Source of the DNA: Linnemannia schmuckeri
Lineage: Eukaryota > Mortierellomycota > Mortierellomycetes > Mortierellales > Mortierellaceae
NCBI GenBank assembly: GCA_029449235.1
Contig: JANATG010000004.1
Location: 620,001 to 684,000, forward strand
DNA length: 64,000 bases
Direction: 5' to 3'
Shown here in pieces: positions 46,307 to 56,784 of the stretch (within the stretch, counting starts at the first letter, position 1; each line of letters begins with the position of its first letter). The position numbers and the translations under genes were made by a program. The notes beneath the pieces were generated by a model. That model was not told where the DNA came from and searched no databases. It saw only the letters and a list, made by a program, of their open reading frames with translations.

Positions 46307-46344
46307 GCTCGCAAGGTTGGACAGGGACAGGGGCCCCTGCGAGC
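46307..46344. promoter_or_regulatory. Inverted repeat with a central 12-bp palindrome
   Basis: GCTCGCA (46307-46313) pairs with TGCGAGC (46338-46344), and CAGGGGCCCCTG (46328-46339) is a perfect palindrome overlapping the right arm. It could form a hairpin or act as a protein-binding site. Confidence 0.45.
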
Positions 46345-46654
46345 GGTGCGGTCATCGATTTCAATCCTTTGGCATGCAATTTGTTTGTTTGTTAGTCTGC
46401 TACTCTGCCACTTTTATCCTGTCGTTCATTGTTTTTATTTTGTGTTCTTAGACGAGGTCATCGTTTCCTCATTGTTTATTCTTTCTCTTATTCTACATTC
46501 GAGATATTCTCCCCTGACCTCGTTCAGTTACACTTTTTTTTCTTTCAGGAATAAAATACCGTTGGCTTAAAAAAGTGAACGTTCGTTCTCACTTTCTTTC
46601 TTTCCTTCAACATCATCCCTCTTACTTTCTTTACTAATCTCACGCACTAATATA

Positions 46655-48156
46655 ATGACCCATCACGACCACAATACCAGCAATAACCTCACGCCTCTGG
46701 ACGAAGAGGACGAGACCGACGACTATGGCTACGACCGCAGCGCATCTTACGCCACACACTCAACTCCTCAACAACGCCGCCAAGAACACCAACATCATGC
46801 AACTACCAAAATCAATAAAACGGGAGCAGTGCCGGTCAAAACAAAAAGATCGAGCATGCTGAGAAGGGTGCTGTGGGTGATTGTAGTGCTGGTTGTTCTG
46901 GCGGTGGCGGGTGTTCTTGCGTGGTACTTTGCGGTCTACAAGAAGAACCATGACAACGGCGGAAACGATGGTGGCTCCAAGGGAGGATCTAATGCTGATG
47001 TGGGCGATGGTACAGCTGGACAAGGCAACACTAGTACGTTTTATTCTGACTAAAAGTGGATATTTGAGAACAGGAGGTGGAAAAGGAGACATGCCGAAGT
47101 ACTCTTGGAAGGAAGAACGGTGCATCATCGGCTGAAAGCAATTCCCTCCATCACATCACATCAATTGATTGATCCTTTACACTTGCTTCTTTACATGCAA
47201 CAATTGTAGTCGTATCACCAAATGGAACGGTGATCCCAAATGACCCACACATGCTAAAACGCGTCTTTTATGGCATGGCCTACGTGCCCCTCAACGCTCA
47301 ACTCCCCGACTGCTACAACACCCAACAGACCGTCGATAACGAGCTCCTCCTCCTAGTCCAGGCAACAAAACGTGTTCGACTCTACGGCGCAGACTGTAAT
47401 GCCCTCCGTTTTACCATTGATGCCATCCAACGACTCAAACTCGACCTACAAGTCGTCGTCGGCATTTGGATCGATAAAGATGCAGCCACATACACACGAC
47501 AAACTGAAGAATTCTATGCTGTTGTAGCCAAGTATGGATGGACTAATATTATTGGCGTTTCAGTTGGGAACGAGGTCATGTTTGACCAGGTCGAGCCGTT
47601 GTCGAATCTGATGGCACAGATCACTACAGTCAAGAACAAGGTTGTTCAATTGGGCCACCCCGAGATCCCTGTTTTCACGTCGGATCTAGAGGGTGCGAAC
47701 CGTCCACCGTTGACTAACCAGGAGGACCTAGCTGGTGTTAACTTGCACCCATCCTTTTCTGGTGTCCCTGTGGAAACAGCTGCCTCTTGGTTTTGGACAT
47801 ATTTGAATAACACTGTCACCCCTACTGTCCAGCAAGGAAATGTCAAACCCATTCCTCTCTGGATCACCGAGGTCGGCTGGCCCTCCTTCCCCGCCACCGG
47901 TAACACCAGTACACCCTTTCTTCTCTTTTTTTTTGTACTCCCTCTCTGTATTTTTGTACCGGATGGGTATCAATCGAATCTTCTCACGCACATAAACCAA
48001 TTCCATCCCTTCTCTCTTTTTCTCCTGAGAATAGATGCATCAATCCCGTCGATCCCAAATTTGCAAAAGTTTGTCGATACATGGCTGTGTGATGCCAATG
48101 CCATGAACCTGCCATATTACTTTTTCGAATTCTTTGATGCCCCCTGGAAGATCTAG
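46655..48156 (+). CDS. Membrane-anchored GH17 beta-1,3-glucanase-like protein, C-terminally truncated
   Basis: Three exons, 46655..47033, 47210..47899 and 48035..48156, give 396 residues. The N-terminus is a 70-residue cytosolic tail rich in Asp, Gln and His. A transmembrane helix follows (about 72-95, VLWVIVVLVVLAVAGVLAW), so it is a type II membrane protein with the enzyme outside. The GH17 domain has MAYVPLNAQLPDC, VRLYGADCNAL, the acid/base Glu in SVGNEVMF (E248) and the nucleophile Glu in WITEVGWPS (E347). Such enzymes cleave or transfer beta-1,3-glucan in the wall. The frame ends at TAG (48154-48156) right after FFDAPWKI. The same frame then reads PGSAVEGFWGLLTVDKRLKV... for 28 codons to a second TAG (48241-48243), clearly the normal end. 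The gene is therefore a nonsense allele, a readthrough case or a sequencing error. Confidence 0.87.
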
Positions 48157-48243
48157 CCCGGCTCAGCTGTTGAAGGATTTTGGGGTCTCTTGACCGTTGA
48201 TAAGCGGCTCAAAGTCGAGCTACCTGATTGCCTCGCCAACTAG
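48157..48243 (+). pseudogene. Orphaned C-terminal codons of the GH17 gene
   Basis: Twenty-eight sense codons and a TAG continue the GH17 frame after the premature TAG. The reading contains FWGLLTVDKRLKVELPDC, which fits the end of GH17 proteins. With readthrough the protein would be 425 residues, counting one for the stop codon. Confidence 0.75.
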
Positions 48244-48454
48244 TATTCATTCCTTAGTTAGTTCGTTCTCCTTTTTAGGCTTGTCTCGTCATGAAATCTT
48301 AAATCCTTCAATCTTGTGTTGCGTTGCAAAAGCCACAAGTGCCAGCTCTTTGTCTTTTTCCCCTTTGACGTGCGTTCTTTTTTTCTTTTCTCATTCTCCT
48401 TCTTTTTTCCCTCATCACATACCTCCTCTCCACCAACCAACAACGACATCCACC

Positions 48455-50184
48455 ATGCCAGAATCGCCAGCCCTCTACCCAAAAATCGAATGCTTCGACC
48501 AAGGATTCCTCAAGGTTTCCGACATCCACACCCTCTACTACGAGCAATCTGGAAACCCCACTGGAAAGCCCGTCATCTACCTTCATGGTGGTCCAGGTGG
48601 TGGAGTCTCGTCCCACGACCGTCGTTATTTCGACCCTTCGGTGTACAGGATTATTCTCCTTGACCAGCGTGGTGCTGGCAAGTCGACCCCCACGGCTTGT
48701 TTGGAGGATAACACGACTTGGGCACTGGTTGATGATATTGAGAAGTTGAGAGAACATCTCCAGATTGAGAAGTGGGTTGTTTTTGGTGGTTCTTGGGGAA
48801 GCACCCTCAGGTAAACTAAGCGTTCTGTCAATTGAGTTACTGGGAGCTGACCTTTGAGAGAACAATTGATGATTGTTGGTTGTGTAGGCAATGGTGTCGT
48901 TGTTTATGTTTGTGGGAGCATGGAGAGCAATCAAAAGTTTGTCTTCCTTACTTTTTTCCCAGGAGGTGAAAATGAGAGCAGTGCGGCATTACTAAAAGAG
49001 GAGTCGATCCCCTTCCCTCTCCTCCAATGAGATCAGTAGCGCGAGAAACAAGTTCAAAATTCAAGAAGAACACAATGGATTTTTTTTAGTTTATGAGGAT
49101 ATTGGGACTGGGTTTGGATAAGAAACGTAAAGAAACAACACGCCTCAAGGAAGAATGGCGCGATTGAACGCGCCCATTAATATTTTTTTCGTTCTCATAA
49201 TCCTGAATTAGCTTGGTGTATGCACAGGAGCACCCTTCCCGTGTCAAGGCCTTGATCCTCCGCGGTATCTTCATGTTGCGCAAGTCCGAGCTCAGATGGT
49301 TCTACGAGCACGGTGGTGCCTCCAACATCTTCCCTGGTATGTTATACTCTTTGCTGCTACTACGTTGTTTTACCTCTTTTTTATTTTTTAGTTATTAGTA
49401 GTTTTTCAATGTACGCCAGGTAGCCAGAAACAAAGGCAGGAGCACACCATGGATCGTGGACAAGTAATTATGAATGATGGGCATGGACAGCAGAACAAGA
49501 CACAACAACGGACGGGCAGCTGAACAAAATATCAACAACGGAGACAATCAATCAACAAGGGGCGAGTGATCGTGGACATCATGGTTCCTGGCACCAATTA
49601 TGAAACGATCAATCAACGACAAATATCAAACAACGGACAATTGAAAAAATCAATCAACAACGGACGACTGATCATGGGTGCCTCCTTCCCCTCACAACCA
49701 AATAGATGCATGGGACGAGTATGTGAAGCCTATCCCCGAGAACGAGCGCGATAACTTCATCGCCGCCTACCACAAGCGCCTCACCGGCTCCGACGAAGAA
49801 GAGCGCATCCGCTGCGCCAAGGCCTGGTCGACCTGGGAATGCTCGACCTCAAAGCTCTACGTCGACCCTGTCGAGGTCGCCAAGGCCTCAGAGGACATCT
49901 GGGCTCTTGCCTTTGCTCGTATCGAGTGCCACTATTTCTTCAACAAGGGCTTCTTCAAGACCGATGCTCATATCCTTGAGAACGTGGACAAGATCCGTCA
50001 TATTCCTGCGACGATTGTTCAGGGGCGTTATGATGTTGTCTGCCCTGCTACTTCGGCTTGGGATCTGCACAAGGTCTGGCCTGAGGCCCAGTTTGAGTTT
50101 ATGGCGGATGCGGGTCACTCCGCCAAGGAGCTCGCGACCACTGCTCGCCTTGTCCAGGCTGCCGAGGAGTACAAGACCCTGTAA
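48455..50184 (+). CDS. Proline iminopeptidase (prolyl aminopeptidase, peptidase S33)
   Basis: Three exons, 48455..48810, 49212..49336 and 49706..50184, give 319 residues, the usual length for this alpha/beta-hydrolase. It releases N-terminal proline from peptides, probably in the cytosol, as there is no signal peptide. Visible are the oxyanion motif HGGPGGG, LDQRGAGKS, the nucleophile elbow GGSWGS (S113), Asp in GRYDVVCP (D270) and His in AGHSAKE (H298), a triad with typical spacing. The start sits in CACCATGCC and fits MPESPALYPKIE. The gene begins only about 210 bp after the end of the GH17 reading, so its promoter is compact. Intron 2 is filled with degenerate repeats. Confidence 0.93.
49420..49690 (+). 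repeat. Degenerate repeats in iminopeptidase intron 2
   Basis: Short motifs such as CAACAACGGAC, CAATCAAC and ATCATGG/GATCGTGG recur many times in intron 2 (49337-49705), in the manner of a decayed minisatellite. No coding meaning is seen. Confidence 0.6.
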
Positions 50185-50440
50185 ATACCTTCTTTATCCT
50201 TTCCTTTGTGTCGGACTTCAACCCACTATTTTCATATTAAAAGATCGAATCATCCTCCTACTTTTTTTGTTTTTCTTGTTGCTTGTCTCTTTGTTGTCGT
50301 CTTACGAATAACCAACAATGAACACTAAAAAGGGATATGAAGGAAAATACATACGCACATAGCCCTCTTCACAGATCAGTTGACAAAAATTCAAAGAGCA
50401 GAATCAAGATGTGATTCTTGTTTCGCTTATGTTTTGATTT

Positions 50441-50463
50441 GGGGGTTTCAAACCTTGACATTT
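50441..50463 (+). repeat. Left terminal inverted repeat
   Basis: 23 bp beginning GGGGGTTTCAAACC and ending GACATTT; it is the exact reverse complement of 53575-53597. Confidence 0.95.
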
Positions 50464-50625
50464 GCAAAAAAAAATAAGCCCTAATTTGCAGCTAAAATGT
50501 GGCTTAGACAAGCCTTAACAGGTCTTCAATATACGACGTAAATGTTGGCTTGCTCTTGTTTTTTTTAAGGCTGGTATCCACAAAAGAAAAAAATAATTTC
50601 TCTGCACCACATAACTCTGTACATA

Positions 50626-51296
50626 ATGGCCGAATTATCATCTAGCACTTTTCTTCAGCCGCTTTCATCGTCGCATCCTGAAGATGAACAGGACACGGTT
50701 GCCATCGCGGATCCAAACACCACCGTCTTTAAGAAACAAGCACGGCCAGCAAAGAAGCCGTCTGGAAAGTCATCAAATGAACGTTTTACGAAACAAGACT
50801 TGGAGTTCATTGTCTCATGGCTGGAACACGTCCCCAACTTCACATCGGTTTTCGGCTCCAGCGGACAAACAACTGTCGGACAGCCCAACAAGTCTAGGAA
50901 TCGTGGATACGCGACCTTAGCTGACGCCGTGTCCAAGCAGAGTAAAGGGAGGCTCAAAATCAACGGGAAGAATATGCGAGAGCGGTTCCAGCGGTTTATG
51001 AAGATTTTCACCAACACCAAGACAAAGGGGAACTCCACTGGCTTTGGTGTCACAGATGAAGATAACAGGAACGGGGTATACACAGTGGCACAGAAGTTAG
51101 AGAGTATGTGCACCTGTTATGCCAGAATGGATGCGCTTTTTGGACATCGAGCAAATGTTACTCCGCTTATGGAGGCTTGTTGTGCCGATACAGAAGATCG
51201 AGAGCAGGAAGAGCACCAGGAGTCCGGCACAGCCCCAGCCCCTCAACGCCGACGTCGATTGATAGCAGAGGAAGAGGAAGAAGAGGAGGAAGAAGG

Positions 51297-51328
<32 letters not shown>

Positions 51329-52034
51329 AGGAGGAGGAGGAGGAGGAGGCAGTAGGCGGTCTGGAGGATGGTGATGCAGTCCTCGCATGTACCCAAGACG
51401 GGAATGCCGATAAGCAGGACGCGTTTGCGAGAGACACCAACGTCATTGATGGCGATGAAATAAGCATACTTTCCATTTCATCACCAGTCATTCAGCGGGT
51501 GCCGAAACGCCAGCAGACAGATACAGAGTCACAGGTTTCCAACAAACGTTTTCGAGCAACAGATCGACGCAAAAAACCACCAACTCTCGAGCCGAGCTCT
51601 TCTCCTGAAGTGTCGAGGCGATCGATTGTCGGGACTTACGAGCAAGCTCTATCGAGGAAAGCATCAGGTAGGACTTTGCACATTGCGAATTAGTATTGTT
51701 ATGCAGCGACATTGACAGTACCTAATAATAATTTTTATACATAGCTTTCGAAACTATAGAAGCCAAGAAACTTGAGCTGGAGATGGAGAGACTGGAGTCG
51801 GAGAAGAGGAAACTGGAGCTGGAGGATGCAAGGGAGACGAGGAGACTGGAGCTGGAAGAGAGAAAGGAGGCTAGAGAGACGAGGAGGCTAGAGCTGGACG
51901 CGAGGAGCCAAGAGTCACAGTGGGAAGCGAAAATAATGTGTCAAAGATTGATTTTTGCACAGGCAGCATTGGAGAAAGGCATGTCGAAAGAGCAAGTCGA
52001 ATCATTCATCAATGCTCTGACACGTCGAGAATAA
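50626..52034 (+). CDS. Harbinger Myb/SANT-like DNA-binding protein
   Basis: Two exons, 50626..51667 and 51745..52034, with GTAGGA...CATAG, give 443 residues. The N-terminal half (about residues 50-180) has the Trp/aromatic helix pattern of a Myb/SANT-like domain (FTKQDLEFIVSWLEH...FTSVFG), followed by an acidic Glu run encoded by GAG/GAA repeats. The C-terminal exon is a long charged coiled coil (LELEMERLESEKRKLELED) ending in EKGMSKEQVESFINALT. In PIF/Harbinger elements the partner protein carries the transposase to the nucleus and to the element ends. Its stop lies 3 nt from the transposase stop on the other strand. Confidence 0.85.
51268..51348 (+). repeat. GAG/GAA trinucleotide tract encoding poly-Glu
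   Basis: An almost pure GAG/GAA run within the Myb/SANT-like gene encodes an acidic stretch. It also opens unsupported frames on the opposite strand. Confidence 0.9.
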
Positions 52035-52037
52035 ATT

Positions 52038-53339
52038 TTAATTATATCGCATTGGCAGAACTCCACGATTGTAATTTGTCTCAAGGGTTGTTTTCTTCAA
52101 CGCCTCTCTGAAATGATGTGCATCTTGATTCGATAGACCTTCATCAATGGGGTCCGCCTCGCCGTTGTTGCAAGCTTGTTCATATACATCATCCTCGAGA
52201 TACATTTCCTCCCATGCATCACCGAGGCGAGCAAGCATGTTATGGAGCACACAGCATGCTGTTACCCATCGAGTGAGTATCTGCATATCTGCTACTGATC
52301 GAATCTGTTGTCTCATCTGCTGCAGAGAACTCCAGCGGGACTTGAGAACCCCGATACAGTGCTCATTCCTTACGCGAGATTTGGCGACACAATAGTTGAA
52401 CTCCTTGTTCTCTTGCCTGTTCGCTGCTGGAGCCTTGTAGGAGGGTATACAAGTCCTTGAGAGTTTGTATGCTGAATCGGCAAGAAGGTATTCGCCGGGT
52501 GAAAAAAATCGGCGAGGTTGCAGGTAGGGAGGCATCCGTTTGAAAACTGTGGAGTCGGCGCAAGATCCTGGACAACCAACATGCATTGCAATAATGCGCT
52601 TGTCTACATCACACACAACCTGCATAGCAACAGAGTATCTTTTAAAGAAAGACGTTAGAATATTGTCATGGTTAATGACATTATGTTAGACTTTGCAATC
52701 GCATGTATACCTTTTCTTGCGATCGAAGTACACTTCACCGTCAATCGAAGGCTTCTGCGAGAGAGGAATAGTTGTCCCGTCAATAAATCCTACGCAGTTG
52801 GGAAAACCCTCCATTCTCATAACTCGTCCGATCTCCTTTCTTCTCTCGGCGCCAGGCCAAACAACCCAATCCTTGCGTATGTCCCATAATGCTTGAATAA
52901 CGCGATTGGTGTACACTGTTGCGGTTCCGGTACCAACGCCGAAAATTGCCTGTATCTTACTGACACTTGCTCCGGTTCCATTGATACCGAGCCGAGTCAA
53001 GGCGACAGCCAACTGCAAGGAAGGGTGTGCTTGCTTGCAGGTAGAGTTGTTGGAGAAGACCGAGTGTTCTTTTATCTTGTCTAAAAGAGCCGAGAATCCT
53101 GCTGGTGTTGTCCTGAACATCGACCGAAACTCATTAGTCGTGAGGTTTGGGAACCTCTCTGTAAGGTAATGGGGTGGTCGTTTTGTTATTGCTCTCTCAG
53201 AAACATATCGCGAGAGTAAGAGGCATTGGTAAAGATGATACAGTTCTTCTGCTTCTTCTTCTTCGTCGTCCATGTCCAGGAGCATGATGAGAGTCTCCAC
53301 TTCCGAAAGGAGTTGTTGGCGTTCGGATTTGTAGGGCAT
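52038..53339 (-). CDS. Harbinger DDE transposase (HARBI1-like)
   Basis: Minus-strand exons 53339..52711 and 52638..52038, with GTATAC...AAAAG, give 409 residues. The first third is helical with an acidic patch. The DDE nuclease core (DDE_Tnp_4 type) shows Asp in GFIDGTTIPL, Asp in GCPGSCADSTVFK and Glu in SRVRNEHCIGVLKSRW, the three metal ligands of this family. The start MPYKSERQQLL was chosen because the frame upstream runs through a CAAAAAAA microsatellite that would give only Phe-rich sequence. No stop or frameshift is present. The protein should cut and join the 23-bp ends at target sites. Confidence 0.9.
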
Positions 53340-53370
53340 TAAGGTGTTGCCCCGTATTGGTGACGTTTGT

Positions 53371-53444
53371 ACAAAAAACAAAAAAACAAAAAAACAAAAA
53401 AACAAAAAAACAAAAAAACAAAAAAAAAAAAAAAAAAAAAAAAA
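53371..53444. repeat. CAAAAAAA microsatellite inside the transposon
   Basis: An 8-bp unit of the form CAAAAAAA is repeated several times and decays into a pure A-run. It lies just upstream of the transposase start, probably in its promoter or leader. Confidence 0.9.
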
Positions 53445-53574
53445 GGCTTGTAGTTTATCATTTTGGGGCTTATTTCGAAACACACTAGCCCTCGAGCTGA
53501 AGCGTTTGTAAGTAAGCCTTGTGAGGGTAGGCAAGCTTAATTTGCAAGCCTTCCATGTTTGAAAGTAAGCCACG

Positions 53575-53597
53575 AAATGTCAAGGTTTGAAACCCCC
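53575..53597 (-). repeat. Right terminal inverted repeat
   Basis: 23 bp ending GGTTTGAAACCCCC; perfect inverted copy of the left end. Confidence 0.95.
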
Positions 53598-56088
53598 TAT
53601 TATTCGTATTTGTCTGACTAGCTGATGATCCACCTTCAGACACACACATACAACCTACCGAATAAAAGCACGCCACCCCCTTAGCATTGGTAGCTTACGA
53701 GGGACAACAGAAGTGACCCTGTGGATTGAGACGCCAAGCCTAGAGTGTTGATTATCTCCAGAAAATAGCCAGAAAGTAGGAAAGGGAGTGAGCGTGTTGT
53801 TGTAACGGGTATCTGATTGGCGACAACCCGTGCCGCGGAGCATGTCTCGTAAATTTGTATTTTTTCCACTTCTTCTTACGTGCTTCGGTAATGCATTTTG
53901 TTAGTGCTTGGAATAACTTTCGGGGAATAAAAGAGGGGTATGCGAAAAAAGACAAAATAAGAAAGACCACAAACGTAGTTCTGGATAGGGAAAGGGAGGA
54001 GGAAAGGGGAGGAAAGGAGGTACAGCAGTGCGGAGAAGAGAAAGGGAATGAGGGCATTTGTACTTTGTTTGGATGATGATGATAGTACGTATCTGTTTTA
54101 GAAGGAAAAGGCACGAGGGAAAGAGGGCGAGACTGCATGGACGAGCATTTTTGCCGCTTAAGTATATAACAAAAGACAAGGAAGGGGGACGAAACTTAAC
54201 GCGGACAAAGTAGTGCGAGAGAGCGAGGAGCAAAGAGCGGAGCGGGAATAAAAGTATGGCCGCAAAAAGGATGAACAAGAAATGTGTGATGATGATGACA
54301 ACAGACAGCATACTCCAGAGCCCCAAAACAAAAAAGAATTCCGAAAGAAATTTAGAAAACAAAGGCGATCGCCACCCCCCAAATCCTCTTACTCCCGTAA
54401 ACCTCGCCCCCCAAACCTTTCCAGAAATAAAAAATCGAGGCTTGATTTTCTTTTGTTTCCTAATGATAGCAGTGTGTCTCTACTCCCCTCTCTCTTCCTT
54501 TTGCAGTTTTTCAGTCATTGCCAGGTACTGTAACAGAAAAAAAAATAGGGTCAATTGGTGGGTCTTGTGTATGTGTGGTTGTTACTAGAAATAGCTGTTC
54601 TCGTAACACCTGCTGACTGACTAAAGGCTATTTTTCCTCGGGTCCGTCTCCAAAAATAATTTTTCCTCCGTGCGCAGGTTGGTCCTGTTAGAAACGAGAG
54701 GTTTTTTTTGTGTGACCGAAGTAGGGTCGACCGATCAACGGACTGGCCCAAAGGAAGAGAAGGAAGTCAGGAATTTCATATGTATCGTTGAACAATGAGG
54801 CGTAAAAGAGCAGAGAGAGAGGGAGGGATGAGAAAGTGCGAGTGGTCGTGTGCTTTTGCGTGTTCATCCGCGACAACACATCTAATGCATCTCACCATCC
54901 ACGATGGCGACTCTCCTATCTCCAACTCTCGTGCACATACGCGAAATGGACAGACAAAAAGAACAACAAATAAAAAAGGAAACGGGTATAATGGGCACGC
55001 GGGGCCAACTACTTTTGTTTGCATTGTCGATGTAATTGCTATCCGAACGTCAAGGGTTTGTTTTCTTTGCTTTTCTTTTCTCTCCTCATAAAAGAAATAG
55101 AAAGGGGGTTTAAAGAGAGTATAAGAAAAGGCAAAATGCAAGTAAGGGATCACATTCCTTATTTTTTCAACGCCTTCGTGAACGCTTAACGGAGATAGAG
55201 AAAGACCACGAGTGGAAGTGTGTGTGTGTGAGAGAGAGAGTGCATAGCTAACCTCACCTCGACCTGCTTCACCCGATGGTGATGGGACATGGGATCTGGT
55301 TTGCTTGGCTCTGCTCTTGGCATCAGCAAAAGGTAGAAGTCAAGAGTCATCATCATGTTGACGATACTGAGACTGACGAGGTACTTGTAAATAGCTAAGC
55401 TGGGTTACAGAGGCTAGCTCCCTTTGATAAACACAGCGGAGGCAAAAAAAGAACAATAGGAAAGACATGAGCACTGTTACTTAAGCAGTCAGCTCCGGTT
55501 TGGATGTACCCCTCCACGGGTTTCTCTGTCATATATGAAAGTGATACCCACCTGTTGAAATTGTGCCATGAGTAAAAAAGCAAAGTCCACCATGAGTAAA
55601 AAGATGTCATAGTCAAGGGATGAGTGACCATAGTCTTAAGGAACAACAACAGTAACAGCCCACCATTAGTTATGTATTCATGCGTCGTAGTTGTTTGAAT
55701 GAATGAAAGGATGAATAAATGAAAAAAAAGTTGCTTATCTACCCCTTTCTCACTTTCTCCATATGAATTTGCACCCCATACCTAGTCTTACACTTTCCGC
55801 CGCCGTTTCTTTGATCCGTTGGTCCAGACCGGACACATTCAACCACAGGCCTCTCTGTACAATATGCACCAAATCATAACCATAAACACAGAGAACAGGA
55901 AAAGTGCTCTCAATCCCTTGAGGTTTGGTCACAGTCGACGGACAGCAAACAACAATTGAATAAAAAGGACGCCTTCCTCCCTCTTCGTTTTCTTTTCCTT
56001 CACTTTCTTTCACTCACATTAACCATCTTTCGTCTCTCACCCTCTCCTCTCCTTCTCCCCCTTCACATACACACACATCTTACACATA
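53598..56088. other. Intergenic, no gene seen
   Basis: This 2.5-kb stretch between the transposon and the Kre9-like gene has only short, unsupported open frames. It includes purine-rich tracts (54000-54050), TG/AG runs near 55220-55240 and a C/T-rich promoter just before 56089. Confidence 0.5.
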
Positions 56089-56784
56089 ATGAAGTCTATC
56101 GCCATCATCGCCCTCTCCACCCTCGCCTTGGCCTCCCAGGCCACCGCCCAGCTCATCTCCTACTCGGCCCCTATCGCTGCCACCCAGTGGACGTAAGTTC
56201 ATTTTGCTTCTCCTCTTCATTTATTTCAGGCACATTCTTATCCCCACTCTGAACAAAAGAAGCTAACAGTTTACGTATTCTTTTTATATCGGACATAAAG
56301 TGCTGGACAGCCCGCTACAATCTCTTGGACCAACTCATGCAACCAAGTCGTCGGCAACACAACCTTCCCCGTCTACCTCAACCAGCAGGTCGGGCAATAC
56401 CAGGTCCAGGTGCCCGGCATCCCCGAGCTCGGATACCTCGACTGCAAAAAGCCCGGCAAGATCACCGTCCAGGTCCCCGCCACCTTGCCTCAGGGCAGCG
56501 CCTACTCTATCCTGGTCACTAACGGCGGTAACCAGTCCTACTCGGCTTTGTTCACTATTCTCAGCACCATCCCAGGATCGACTACCTCGGCTTTGCCTAC
56601 CTCTACCTTGCCCCCTGTTACTACTACTACTACTGCTACTGCTGCACCCATCACGACGACCGCTGCCCGTCCCACCGTTACAACAACCCCTCCTACCACC
56701 AAGCCTAACCAGGCTGGTGCTCTCAAGACCGGATCCCAGGTCGCTTTCGTCGTTGTTGCCGCTGTTGCTTCCTTGTTGCTTTAA
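56089..56784 (+). CDS. Kre9/Knh1-like Ser/Thr-rich GPI-anchored protein
   Basis: Two exons, 56089..56192 and 56301..56784, with GTAAGT...AAAG, give 195 residues. A signal peptide (MKSIAIIALSTLALASQATA) is followed by the Kre9/Knh1-type N-terminal domain of fungal wall proteins: AGQPATISWTNSC, then YQVQVPGIPELGYLDC and a Lys-rich turn, then QGSAYSILVTNGGNQSYSALFTI. Two cysteines probably pair. A Thr/Pro-rich stalk (TTTTTATAAPITTTAAR) suited to O-mannosylation precedes a hydrophobic tail (VAFVVVAAVASLLL) with the look of a GPI signal. Kre9/Knh1 proteins take part in beta-1,6-glucan assembly; whether this small member does the same is inference. Confidence 0.88.

Larger units (their letters stand above)
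45905..46654. promoter_or_regulatory. Divergent promoter region between eIF3i and the GH17 gene
   Basis: The two genes are transcribed away from each other from this 750-bp spacer. It contains a cluster of perfect palindromes at 46201-46344 (listed separately) and C/T-rich DNA close to the GH17 start. No coding segment is seen. Confidence 0.55.
50441..53597. mobile_element. PIF/Harbinger-type DNA transposon, structurally complete
   Basis: The 3157-bp element is bounded by perfect 23-bp terminal inverted repeats at 50441-50463 and 53575-53597, starting GGGGGTTTCAAACC. It carries the two genes typical of the superfamily, convergently placed: a Myb/SANT-like gene on plus and a DDE transposase on minus. 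A matching ATT lies one base outside each end (50437-50439 and 53599-53601) and may be the 3-bp target duplication, although PIF/Harbinger usually duplicates TWA. Motifs of the GGCTTA/GGCTTG type repeat inside both ends and may bind the transposase. Both frames are open, so it could be active. Confidence 0.9.

Noticed and set aside
51097..51491. Antisense Leu-, Pro- or Ser-rich frames opposite the poly-Glu tract
   Set aside because: They arise from the GAG/GAA trinucleotide run inside the transposon gene.
53340..53573. N-terminal extension of the transposase (Phe-rich)
   Set aside because: It is translated from a CAAAAAAA microsatellite and the right inverted-repeat region. The ATG at 53339 begins normal sequence.
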